64,000 nt of DNA from Magicicada septendecula (lineage: Eukaryota > Arthropoda > Insecta > Hemiptera > Cicadidae): contig CM068367.1 of NCBI GenBank assembly GCA_034769895.1, forward strand, positions 690,174,268 through 690,238,267. Direction: 5' to 3'. Each line of letters starts with the position of its first letter. Position 1 is the stretch's first letter. Shown here piece after piece: positions 21,602 to 33,150 of this stretch. The notes under the pieces are model-generated. The model was not told where the DNA came from, did not search any database, and saw nothing but the letters and a program-made list of their open reading frames with translations. The translations under genes were made by a program, and so were the position numbers.

Positions 21602-21614
21602 CCGAGTAAAGTTA

Positions 21615-23620
21615 ATTTCGCAGTAAAACAATTCTCCTTCTTAGGTCACATAGTATCAGCCGAAGGTAAGGTTAGCATCGATCCCGAACGTACACGCGCA
21701 ATCCGAGAATTCTTACCTCCGAAAGACGTCAAAGGTATAGCTCGATTTTTAGGTATGATTAATTACTTTCATAAGTACATACCCCACTTAGCGGATATAG
21801 CAGCCCCATTGAATGCCTTAAGAAAGAAAGGAACGAAATTCGAGTGGACTACTCAACATCAAGAAGCGTTTGAAACACTTAAAGAAAGCATTATATCCCC
21901 ACCTGTATTGCAGTTAGCGGATTTCAGTAAACCATTTATCGTACAGACCGATAGTTCAAGTGTAGCATTAGGAGCCGTAATATACCAGGAAATAAATAAT
22001 ACTAGACTCCCGATCAGCTATGCATCCCGTACATTGACCGAGCAAGAAAGGAAGTTCTCAGCCTACGAACTTGAATGTTTAGCCGTAGTATTCGCCTTTG
22101 ATAAATTCAAACCATTTTTGGAACACAAAGAATTTCTACTAGAAACCGATAATCAAGCTTTATCATGGTTATTGAATCACTCAAAACAGTTAGGTCGTAT
22201 CGGAAGATGGGTATTAAGATTAAATTGCTACAAGTTCAAAGTGCAACATATTCGTGGTACTCAAAATGTAGTAGCCGATACTCTATCCCGCATGTTCCAA
22301 CTACCCAATACAAGATCTGGAGAAGACAATATTGAAACCACTACCGTTAATACACTAATTACTAACTTTCCCCTTGCATTTAAGGATATAGCATATCACC
22401 AACAACAAGATCCGAAATTGTGCAAAATAATAGAACAAATAGAAAAAGGAAATAATTCTGACAAATATACCTTGAGTAAAAGAGTACTTTGTTTTAAAAA
22501 GGCAAACGGAAAATTACTGAGAATAATCGCCCCGGAAATAATCAAACCCATGTTAATGGACTACTACCATTCATCGACAATCGGAGCTCATATGGGAATC
22601 AGGAAAACTATACATCGTATTCGCAAGGAATACCACTGGGAAAACATGAATAGTGAAATAAAAAAGTTCGTGAAAGAATGCGAAATTTGTGCCCTGAGCA
22701 AACCAGCAAGAACCAGTCAAGTCGGAAAATTAATCTCCGAAATACCTACCACTCCCTTCTCGAAAATATACATAGACTATTCTGGACCTTATCCCCGCTC
22801 TAAATCCGGAAATACTATGCTGTTAATTTGTGTAGACTCCTTCACTAAATTCGTGTGGATGTATCCTATGCGTCGTGCATTAGCATCTACGACAATTAAA
22901 ATTCTACAAGAAAGACTATTTAAAGATTATGGTACACCTTTAAACCTAATATCTGACAATGGACCCCAGTTTAAGTCGAAAGAATTTAACGACATGTGTT
23001 TTAAATTAGGTATAAATCATATTACACTGACCGAGTACAGACCGCAAGGAAACCTAGCAGAAAGATACTTGCGTAACTTAAAATCAGCATTAATATCTTA
23101 TCATGCTAAAGACCAGACAACCTGGGATCAAAATATTTCGTGGATACAATTTGCATTCAATTCAGCGTATCATGAAGGTCATAAATCAACACCATTTGAT
23201 TTACTGTACAAGTACAAACCCAACCATCCTTTAACCACAAAGTGGAAAATCAATGAGTTATTACCCTGCGACGTAAATGGGAATAACATACGAAAAATAT
23301 GGAACGAAGCTCGTGCAAATTTGAGAGCGAATTTACAAAAATCGAGGAAGTATCATGAGCATAATAATAGGCAAATAAAGTATAAAATAGGTGATTTAGT
23401 AATGTATAAAACTGATCCTATGAGTAAAGCAGTTGATAGGACCACTTCGAAACTATCATATCGATGGTGTGGCCCCTACCAAATTCATAAGTTCATCACC
23501 CCCGTTACTGTAGCTCTGTATGAACCCAATACAGAAAATTACGTTCGCAGAAGCCATCTGTCTCAAATAAAAAAAAGTTTTTCTTGTCAAAATACAGAAG
23601 AAAGACTACGAGAAAGATAG
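21615..23620 (+). pseudogene. pol: gypsy-1 pol 3' part: RT end, RNase H, integrase
   Basis: An open frame from 21755 to 23620, with RT-connecting sequence before it. RNase H motifs are visible: TDSSSVALGAV (near 21950), the YELECLAVV region, ETDNQALSWLL, and VVADTLSR. Integrase has an H...H zinc region and CEICALSK (near 22680), then catalytic D in YIDYSGP, D in SDNGPQF and E in LAERYLRNL, and a C-terminal RWCGPYQIHK that resembles the GPY/F module. These catalytic residues are all present, but the upstream breaks kill the polyprotein. Confidence 0.88.
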
Positions 23621-24612
23621 AAAACCTAGAATACTATCTAAGTATTAAGAATAAAATATGTTGTATATACTTATACCGAAATAGGATAAGATTGTGCAAC
23701 ATCCTATACCATAAGTGAGTATAAACTCAAAAACCCCTCGTACGAATACAAGCGAGGCCTGATCAACCTTAGCTAATGTCCTGCGAGAATGATATAATAC
23801 ATGAGAAATCTGATGACGATGATAATGAAGATGAAGAGAGAGAAAGAAAGAAAGAAAAATAATCCCTAGCGCTGTAAACTAAAAGTAATTCGATTGTTAT
23901 TACAATACGTGATTATTATTAGTAACATACTCATGAGTATAACTCCGTAAAACGAGTGACCAATTCAAGAAAAAACCGGTAGTAGATGTAAGAATTAAAA
24001 TAAGGTAGATTTACGTTTTGTGTATTTTATGTATAGTAGATGTAGTAGAATTTAGATGTTACGTAAGTGTAAGATAATCAAGTGATGAATAGAAATAATC
24101 TGAGAGAGAGAGAGAAATTTCAGTATGGAATTCTGTGTCCAAATATAATTGTTTATTAGATTTTCTATTATTATTCCACCACCCCGTTTTTCGTAGTTAA
24201 GTGCAGGAGGATGTGACGATTTTAAAAATATCGTAAATCGCACAAATAAAAATTTTTAATTTCTAATAAGTAAGAGTATTATCCACCCTTACCTATACCC
24301 AGATTCCTGAATCAACTTGAAATTGTCCAGTACCAACACGCCAAGAAAGGTATTAAGTAAAGAATAATAATAATAATAATTACTTTAATTATTAAAAATG
24401 CGACTATATAAATAAAGACATCTCTAAGTCGTAATAAAGTTAACATAAAGTATTTACATTCTCATTAATGAATATTTAATAATATATAAAGTACGAACTA
24501 TTTTCTTAGTGCGTAAATACGCACCAGCTTACTGAGCCCTCGCCCCTAAACTATACGCGCAGTCGCCAGTAGAACTTCGTCATGAAAAGATGTGAGTTTT
24601 GTGTTGTCTACA
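23621..24612 (+). repeat. gypsy-1 3' region and possible LTR
   Basis: A purine-rich run at 23828-23864 could be the polypurine tract. The segment 23874-24612 begins TGTAAAC and ends GTCTACA and contains TATATAAAG at 24483. These fit an LTR, but the 5' LTR is outside the window, so this cannot be confirmed by repetition. Confidence 0.35.
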
Positions 24613-26026
24613 TAAACGTAAGTGTATGCCGTTAAACGAATATCCAGTGTGAGATGATTTTATTTCGAAAAATGTAGTGTGTGTAGAGTTAGGAAGAATA
24701 TACAGAAAGGAAAAATTAGCCAACACATCTCTTTTAAAAATATAAAACTGTAAGTTGTACGATATGTAACTACCAGACTTTAGTACTGCAAAGTAAGAAC
24801 TATAATTAAGGTGTAAAATGTGAACTACAAAATCCGGACGAAGAAAACTCCAACTACAACAGTATGAACTTCAAGAAAAAAAACCGATCGTCGAGAGCAG
24901 ATATAATCAACCCGATGTAGCTTCAAGAGGAACCACGTACTCCACCCTAGAAGACGACAGGAGATGATCCCCAAGGACCCAACAACAACCTCATATTAAA
25001 TTCAGGTGATATCCAAACACAACATTTGTAAATTTTCGTTTCAATAAGAGAAGTAACAAAAGAACACTAAAGAACTTTAATAATGTAAAGAAGAAATTAT
25101 CAGATTTGTAATTTTTGTAATGAAGTAGTAGTAACAGCAATATATATAAAGGTAAGATAATAATGTAGATTACCACCAATATTATTCTTCCAATAATTTG
25201 GTTGAAGTTTGTGATAAATTAATTATTTTGAGAAAGTTCAGACCCGGATCCGAGGTATTTAAAACTAACATCTAGATGAGTAAATTTTTGAGATAAAAGG
25301 AATAATAAACTTAATATCTTTAAAGCAGTAAAAGCAGAATTTACTAAAGTAAATTTTCTTTAAAAAGAAACAAAGTCAAACATAATATTTGAATAGTAAT
25401 AAAGAGATGTTTTCGCTAACACCAAGTGAGTGAATAAATTTGTGCAAACCTTGTCAATTTCCTATGTCATAATTGTGTTATAATTTGTTGGTAAGGATGT
25501 TTGACTAACAACGGCAGCTAGTTTAATTAACTGGTAAAAAATTGAACTAGTTCCCGACTTTTGTGTTGTCTTAACAAGGGAGACGTCACACTACTATATA
25601 ATTGTATAAGTCCATGTCTATTGAATTTTATTAACTTTGTTTTATTTTCAACATAGATTTTAGAAACAATAAGTACCAAGCTCAAACTGTCAACTAAAAC
25701 TGTAAATGAAGAAATAAAAAGAGCAAAATATGGTGAAGTTGGTGGAATGTACAACATACTAGCTTACCAACAGGAAATTGGTTGCCTGTGTAACATGGTG
25801 TTTAATACAATGTAGGTAATACAGAATAACATTATAATTAATATATGTATTCAATAAAAAATGAATAATTAACTTCAAATACTGTAGTACAGTGATTAAA
25901 GGATCATGAATCCTTTAACGAAATTTATTAAAGGGTGGAAGTGATTACAGGATCAATTTGTAAAGTCAAATATCACAAATAAATATATTTTATCAGCTAT
26001 TTTATCTGTGTTAACAGTCTTCATAA
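24613..26026. other. AT-rich spacer, no gene recognised
   Basis: No coding region with a recognisable family and no RNA gene is seen. Short purine-rich and AT-rich segments only. Confidence 0.5.
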
Positions 26027-26135
26027 CAACTTTGTCGTATTTTGTTGCTTCTCTGCTATGTACAATTTTCCCTCGAACTCAAAGTTCGAGGGAAAATTGT
26101 ACATAGTAGAGAAGCAACAAAATACGACAAAGTTG
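26027..26135. repeat. Near-perfect 53-bp-arm hairpin
   Basis: Positions 26027-26079 and 26083-26135 are inverted repeats around a 3-nt loop, with one G/T mismatch (26055 against 26107). The arms begin CAACTTTGTCGTATTTTG and end CTCGAACT. A small foldback element, a hairpin RNA source or a snap-back insertion would all look like this. Confidence 0.85.
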
Positions 26136-26593
26136 GAAATATATTTTATACAAGATCTGGGCAGATGAACATATAATAACTCGGTAGCTGGGATCCCCTA
26201 AATTTGCAAGAATAAACAGTGTACACTAAACTTTGTAGAACCAAAACATAATTTTTAAAATATGTAAAATTGTATCTAATATTTCTTACAGAATTTAGCA
26301 CTATATAGAAAGGCCTCAATTTTAGTACGTACATGCTTTACTGACTGTTGAAAAGTTAACTTCCATACAATGTATGTGTAGTAGGCTACTTATATTTACT
26401 GCACTATACCTTCTGTGCCTATTATAAGTAGGATTGGTTCTACAAACTAACACACTGTTCTGTACTGACATCAGATACTGTTAATGATTTGTGCAGAAAC
26501 AGGAATATTAGTGCAATTGCCTATGCACATATTAACTTCCTCACATTGCAGCCAGAAGTAATAGTAAGGAACATGAATAAATCACTTTTTAAT

Positions 26594-26650
26594 AATTATA
26601 AGCATAATCCTACTGACTCAGAACACTAAGTTTTTTATTGATAAAAATTT
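26594..26650 (+). repeat. Half-copy of the MITE seen at 37051-37192
   Basis: AATTATAAGCATAAT, then CTACTGACTCAGAACACTA and a T-run match one arm of the foldback element at 37051-37192. The second arm is not seen nearby. Confidence 0.55.
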
Positions 26651-29299
26651 TACATGCCAATAATACTTGTTGCCTGAACCAGTTTTTGCTTATTACAAGC
26701 TTCGTCAGAGGGTGCCACTTGGAGCGCTGTCCGTCTTGTTCTTGGTGGCGGCGCTGTTGTTCGAAAGATCGAAGTTGTGTGTGCGCGGTGTGATATGTTT
26801 GAATAGTATGTGTGATTTGAATTGTCTCTGTTCATTTAGGATGTCGTTTATAACGTACTTATTAATTTGAGATTTTTTTTTTTAATTTTTTTGGGTATTC
26901 CGAGGGAGATACGCCAGCAATTAGAGCCCGTCATGAGTGACACGAGTTAGCTTTGTTCGAGGGTGAGCGACGGAAGGAACAAACCTTTCCTTTCCACTTA
27001 AATGACATAAAAGCCGTTAAAAGACAATACGCGCTACAACACATGTTGCGACGAACTGGGCCATGCGTGGGAACGCTTGACTTTACAAATATGACAAAGG
27101 AACATTACCCTTGCATCCGTTTCAGTAGCGAGGAGAATAGATAGGCATCGCTAAGAGCATTGTTCTAAGCATATGTGAGACTTACAGAAAACAATAGCTG
27201 GAGCACGGACAATGTAGCATGGGACGAAGAGGCGTCTGCGACGATCACAGATGTTTGCCACCCGTAAGTTCGCTAGAGGAAGTCGATAGTGTCCGAACAA
27301 TACATGAATTCGACACGCTACACCAAAAGAGGCAGATGTGACTTCAGTAGCCAGGTCTTGGTGCAGATTCCAAGAAAGTGGTAACGTCCTGATGACAGCA
27401 ACTCGTCGTGTCCACGTGGACTACGTAAGATTCAAGTAGAGAAGCCAACCAGCCAATTAGAGACGAGAATTCGGAAGGGAGTAACTGAAAGGGATGGTCT
27501 TGACAGAAACCGTCGACCAGAGAACAAATCCCGAGGAAGAACATCCCTCTCCAAACGGCGCTGGGTGGAGAATTCACAAGAATCACAGACTAGAGACAAG
27601 AGGACATAGGGAAGTCCGAACAACTGTCCTATCAGAGCTATTTTGGTGGGAAAATGAAGCGTTCGTAGGAGTAAAAAGAGTGGGAAAACGAAGGGCATAA
27701 AAACTATATGCACGAGGAGACGCGCTCTCAGTATCAGTAGAAATTTTATCTCAGTATAACATTATCTGAGTATTGCAATATCAGTATTTCATTATCTCAG
27801 TAGCCAAGTATTTCAGTATCATTTTAATTTTTAGCTCAGTGTTTCAATATATCAGTATCTCAGTACCATTTAAATTTCTATCTCAGTATTATAAAGATTG
27901 TGTTCGGAGATATATTCAAAGTGGAGTTCGGTATTAGTGGAAGTCGGGAGTAAGACTTGAACCGTCAAGCCGAAACTGTGGTGTTCGCGACGATGCGCGA
28001 CTAACGAACTTTATAAAACTCTAAGCATTACGTTAACACAATTAGTGTTGTAAGAAGTGGTATGATACAGTAGTAACATATTTTAACTTTTCATCAACAG
28101 AATGAATCGGTATATCACATAAAATTTGATTTGTGAGATAACATTATTTCGTAGAATAGAGTCAAGTGCTGATAATGTTTTACATGCGTCTAATGAACTT
28201 GAAATCAATCTAGGCGTTACGGAAGAGTCGAACACGTAATTTGGAAGATAACTAAGTGCGTGACAATATCGAACTAAAAAAATCGCATAATTAGACTGAC
28301 GCGATACGAATAGTCTATGAATCCTTAGTGCGAGTACCGCGACTAAACTGTAATGATATTATAAAACTCATAACGGATGTCGAGAAGTGCGAACTAACGT
28401 TCCGAAACGATGTACGTCTAACAATTGAAAGTGAGAGTTACGAGTGTTTCCAGGATTAACATCAAGCGTCACCCAATGGACCCAAATGGACATGCAACGG
28501 GAGCGAGACACTACGACGACTTGAGTAATGTACCAAAATAATCACTTATTATAATTCCTAGTTTATCGAAATTCCGCTGACCTGTCACTTAGAACTAACT
28601 GCCTGAGATATTACAGAATAGAGTCAATATAATACGAATCCATAGTTAGGAATAAATAATGTCATAGAATGTTACACATGTATTATCTTATTAGTGTAAG
28701 TATATGATTATTTCAAATATGTATGTGTTTTACTATGTTTACTGCAGGTATATGATTATTTCAAATATGTATGTGTTTTAATATGTTTACTGCAGGTATA
28801 TGATTATTCCATGTGTGTAAATGTTTAAATATGTTTTGAGGTATTTCACTTATTGCAAATCTCAAGCACGCTACACTGATAGTTATTAACATCACCATAC
28901 ACGAATAAGTGTAAACATTTGATTGTTTCTTTCAATTACCTTAAATATGTCATAGAATTTAATTATCTTTTGGAGATATTTGTAGATACTCTTATTACAT
29001 GATTTCTTTTATACTATGAATACATGCAAAATGCCATATTATAATAAATGTAAGTTATAATGGATTCGATAGTGTTGAATTGATTTATTTTAGACCTGAC
29101 ATACAAGATAACTCTTTAAAAGGTAGAATCCACAATTAATGATTTAGATTCAATATGATTTAACAAGTACCATGTTCATAAATATTTTAATTCTTGGAGT
29201 TTTATTTTGGTAGTAGAAGCCAAAATTAATTACTCTTGGTTGACAGAAGTAATTAAATTATACAAACAATAAAATTTGCATAAATATTAACATTGTATA
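26651..29299. other. Spacer with repeats; possible gypsy-2 5' LTR material
   Basis: No gene recognised. A degenerate hammerhead-like motif lies at 26692-26708 on the minus strand. An ATAAAA-TCAGT promoter-like pair is at 27697-27730. Imperfect TCAGTAT-type repeats follow at 27727-27900. A 52-bp unit containing TATATGATTATTTCAAATATG is repeated in tandem at about 28696-28815. The 3' part may be the long LTR of gypsy-2, because a primer-binding-like site follows at 29300. Confidence 0.4.
27697..27732 (+). promoter_or_regulatory. Possible LTR core promoter of gypsy-2
   Basis: CATAAAAAC at 27696-27704 is followed by CTCAGTATC with A at 27730, 33 nt from the ATAAAA start. The geometry resembles arthropod retrotransposon promoters. 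The lack of a second LTR prevents confirmation. Confidence 0.3.
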
Positions 29300-29319
29300 T
29301 GGCATCCAATAGCGGGGCT
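29300..29319 (+). other. Candidate primer binding site of gypsy-2
   Basis: TGGCATCCAATAGCGGGGCT starts with the TGG expected for pairing to a tRNA CCA end and resembles primer-binding regions of retroelements. It is preceded by TTGTATA, which could end the LTR. A second similar TTTGCATAA...CATTGTATATGG occurs near 29420-29444. Confidence 0.4.
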
Positions 29320-29579
29320 AAATGAAGCAGAGAGATATGATAAAGTTCATACAGGCATAACTTTTATAAACAAATAAAATTTATTTGATTAAACAGTAAT
29401 TAATTTATGCAACTAATTTGCATAATTATTTACATTGTATATGGCCGCTAATAAGGTAAATTCTTATCAATAAGCTGGTTAAGTGCAGGCAGCGGTAAAA
29501 AAGAGTAGTTTGTAGTTTGACAAAACAATAGTATAAGCACTAATATAAGACAGATTATTATAAACCAAAATAACTCTGA

Positions 29580-30978
29580 ATGATTACGCGAAGTCAGTCA
29601 AGAATGGCGACTAATAATCCCGAAAGCCAGGAGTTTGATATCAATAACGAATTGAATATAGAAGGACAGGAGGAGAGTACGACGCCAAGCGACGACGTCA
29701 GCGCGGGTGAATCAGAGATAAGGGCGGGGGGACAGATGTCCCAACCCGGCGAAATGAATTTGCAAATGTTATTTGAATTCTTTAAACAACGAGATGAGAA
29801 GATGACTGAGAAATTAGAGCAGCAAAACGAAAAACAGAATAAATTAATCACAGAGAAATTAGAGCAGCAAAGCAAAGAACAAAAACAGATGCAGGAAGAA
29901 CTGAGCGCGAAGATCAGCGAGCTACAAAAAAAGAGTGAAAATGCAATAAAAGAGTTGAAAAATGAACTGAAGAAACAGGTGAGAGAGAATAAAGAAGTGA
30001 GAGAGAAGGACCGTGATGAGTGGCAGGAAGCCATAAATCAGACACAGAAAACAGTCACTAGATAACCATATCCAAGACACGAATAATAGAAACGAAGAAT
30101 GGAGAAGAGAAGTACAGAATAACATAACACAACAGCAACAAGAACAGGGAGAAGCCGTCAATGTACTTAAACAGAAAATCGTTGAAGTTGACGACCGACA
30201 GCGTACAGCAGAACAAAAGACCACGATGACGGAGAAAGAGAAAGACGTAATAATTGAAGAATTAAAGGGCCACATCAACCACATTAAAAGCGGACAAGAG
30301 AGACTGCAGCGACGAATTGCTGAAGCTGAAATTGGACCGTCTACGAGAGTGAACGGGAACAACAACTGCGAGCTTAAGTACAACGGAACGGACCGTTTTC
30401 CCATTGAGTTTTTGAAGGAACTGTCCGAACTTCAACACATGTACTACCCAACAGACAACGTTAAATGGACAGGAAAACATCTTGAGGCTGATGCAGCGAT
30501 ATGGTGGCGCGTAGTACGCGATCAAATAAAGAACTTTGAAGAATTCAAGGAGATCTTCCCACAAAAATATTGGGGCCCGGAGAAGCAAGACGATGCCAGG
30601 AATAACCTGGAGTACGGTCGTTTTGATTGGAGAGGAAGTATGAGCGCAGTCCAGTACATGGAGCGACAACTCTTAGAGAGCCGCCAATTAACACCTCCAC
30701 TCACGGACTACCAATTAATTTGGAAAATTACGCGTCATTACGGACGTGAATTGGAAATTGCTTGCGTGACGAGAGACGTACGAACTATTCAAAACTTGGA
30801 GTCATTAATTTCAGAATATGCGATGATTCGACAGAGAAACCATAGGGAAGACAGATTCGTGCGACAGGGAGAGAAGTTGAATGACCGAGATACGCGAGGG
30901 GTGGCACAGAATCAACACCCCGCTGTAAGCAAGGTCACGGAACCAAAGCTGGTTACACTGGCAACACAGAAAGGGTGA
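29580..30978 (+). pseudogene. gag: gypsy-2 gag, frameshifted
   Basis: Starts with ATG at 29580. The first frame (29580-30065) is a long coiled coil with repeated EKLEQQ and Glu/Lys-rich heptads. Near 30045 the sense moves to the frame that runs to 30978. The second part holds a capsid-like domain (FPIEFLKELSEL, KHLEADAAIWWRVV, FKEIFPQKYW, RFDWRGSMSAVQYM, LVRK-free basic tail). No CCHC knuckle is seen. The architecture parallels gypsy-3 gag at the far end of this window. A one-base indel near 30040-30055 explains the break. Confidence 0.75.
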
Positions 30979-31084
30979 GGGTGGTAATTATAGACAATTC
31001 CAAAAATTCGGTGAAAAGCGGACGGTAAATACTATAGAATTTGTTAACAATAGCGCCTCCACGTCAAACGGTAAGGGGAGCGAG

Positions 31085-33150
31085 GTGATAGAAAAAAAAT
31101 TAAGTGTGTCGTCTAGGGAGATAGCCACACACAAGCCCACGTTACAATGGTACGAAACTGACATACTTTTACCTGACTTGCGACAAGAATTAATCCTTGA
31201 TGAACAGAGACAATTAGAAAGACGCATTTCTAAATGCCCAGAAATAGCAATAAAATTCAATGATGAGGTTACGGTAAACGCCTTAATAGACACAAGAAGT
31301 GCAATCAACGGTTTAGCTGAGGATTGGTTTGAGAGGAACAAACAACGCTTGCGCCCTTACGAGGAACTCCGCATGAATAACACACTAATTGTAAGTGCAG
31401 TTGGTGGGAAGTCAAAATTAATCCATAAGCAAATTATGTGCGAATTTTTTATTGATAATGTTAAGTTAGATTGTGTTTCCTTAGTAATACCAAATTTAAT
31501 TAGGGGCTGCATACTAGGTATTAGTTTTTTAAAAGAAGAGGGATGTGTTATTGATATGAATAAGGGAACCGTCGAATTCAGAGGGAGGACTGGTGAACAG
31601 GAACTGCAATTACCTATCATACACATGGAACTAGTAGAAGAAGACTTGGACGGGATCGAGAGAAGGATAAATGAGAAAGTTGACAGTGTGACATGTGAAG
31701 ATGAAGCGACGAGAGAGGAACTTAGAAGAATCTTGCTAAAATGTAAAAATGTATTTCGGGAGAGTCCAGGACGGATGGATTGCTATGAACATGAGTTCAA
31801 AGTGACTGATGAAACACCATATTTCCAACGCGGGTGGCCAATCCCGATAGCATATAAGGAAAAGGTGGACGCCGAAATCAGCAAAATGTTAAGGTATGGC
31901 GTGATTGAGAGATGTAATAGTCCATATGTTAATCAAATGGTCACCGTAATCAAAAGGGATGGAAATGTGTGACTGTGTTTGAATGCAAGAAGGATAAATA
32001 GCGTGACAGTTCCAGACTACGAAGGACCGACCCCCATTCAAGAAATTTTAGCAAGATGCAGCAATATGAAGTACTTGTCAACGATTGATCTAACGAGTAG
32101 CTTCTGGCAAGTTCCGTTGAAACAACAGTGCCGAGATTACACAGCGTTTCTCTATGAAGGTAAATGTTACAGATATACAGTCACACCATTTGGACTAAGC
32201 ACCAGTTCTGCCGCCCTGACGAGAGGTTTGGATATGGCCTTAACGGACAGAGTGAAGGAAAGCACTATCATATACGTCGACGATTGTCTGTGTTATTCAA
32301 ATAATGTACGAACACATCTGGAAAACATCGAAACATTACTCGTAAACCTATTAACAGCAAACCTAACGATAAATTTGGAGAAGTCGCAATTTTTCCGCAA
32401 AGAAATCGCATACCTAGGGTACCAATTAACTACAAACGGTATACGTGCATCCGAGGAGAAGGTAGCGGCAATCAGGAAGTTACCAACCCCAAAGAATCAA
32501 AAGCAACTAAAGGGATTCCTGGGACTTACAAATTTTTATAATAAGTTTACTGACAAGTACGCAAAAACCACGCGACCTTTGTTAGATTTACTCAAAAAAG
32601 GTAAGAAGTTTAATTGGACGCCCGATCTTGACCGGTGTTTCCAAGAAGTTAAGGACCTATTTATCGACAGATCAATAAGAGATATTTCCTGCAGTGTGAT
32701 GCGAGTAATTTCGCGTATGGAGGCCAGTTATATCAGCTGGATGATGACGGAAACATCTGCGTCGTAGCGTATACCAGCAAGACCTTCAAAGAAGCAGAAC
32801 GAAATTATTTTACAACGGAAAAGGAGCTGCTAAGCATAGTTAGGTGCTTGGAGAAATTTCGAATCTACGTTTTGGGACAGCCGTTGACTATAATAACGGA
32901 CAATAAAGCACTAATCTTTATGAGTAAATGTCACCTGAACAACTCGAGGATCACACGCTGGATACTCAGCATTCAAGAATACAACTTCGACATACTACAC
33001 TGCAAGGGGAAGGAAAATATCGTCGCTGACATATTGAGTCGATATCCAGAAGATATGGCAGGGGAAGACCCAGTCGACGATAGTTTTGAATATCAAATGA
33101 ATCAAATGAACAGGCTGTCAGTTATTGTGAATAAGGCCTTGAACTTATAA
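31085..33150 (+). pseudogene. pol: gypsy-2 pol: protease, RT, RNase H; integrase missing
   Basis: Protease site reads LIDTRSA, with Arg where the catalytic D-T-G needs Gly. RT follows with YGVIERCNSPY, STIDLTSSFWQVP (motif A), FGLSTSSAAL and the active site YVDD (near 32275). RNase H retains TEKELLSIV, TDNKALIF and VADILSRY. Breaks: TGA at 31970-31972, a frameshift near 32680 and a stop at 32765. Pol ends near 33150 without any integrase, and no 3' LTR is recognised, so the element is 3'-truncated. Confidence 0.88.

Noticed and set aside
26953-27700. Frames of 60-93 codons on both strands between the MITE half-copy and the putative LTR
   Set aside because: No recognisable product; GC-richer than neighbours but not convincing as genes.
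29594-30034. Antisense frames over gypsy-2 gag (29594-30404)
   Set aside because: Ser/Leu/Phe-rich shadows of the coiled-coil gag on the plus strand.
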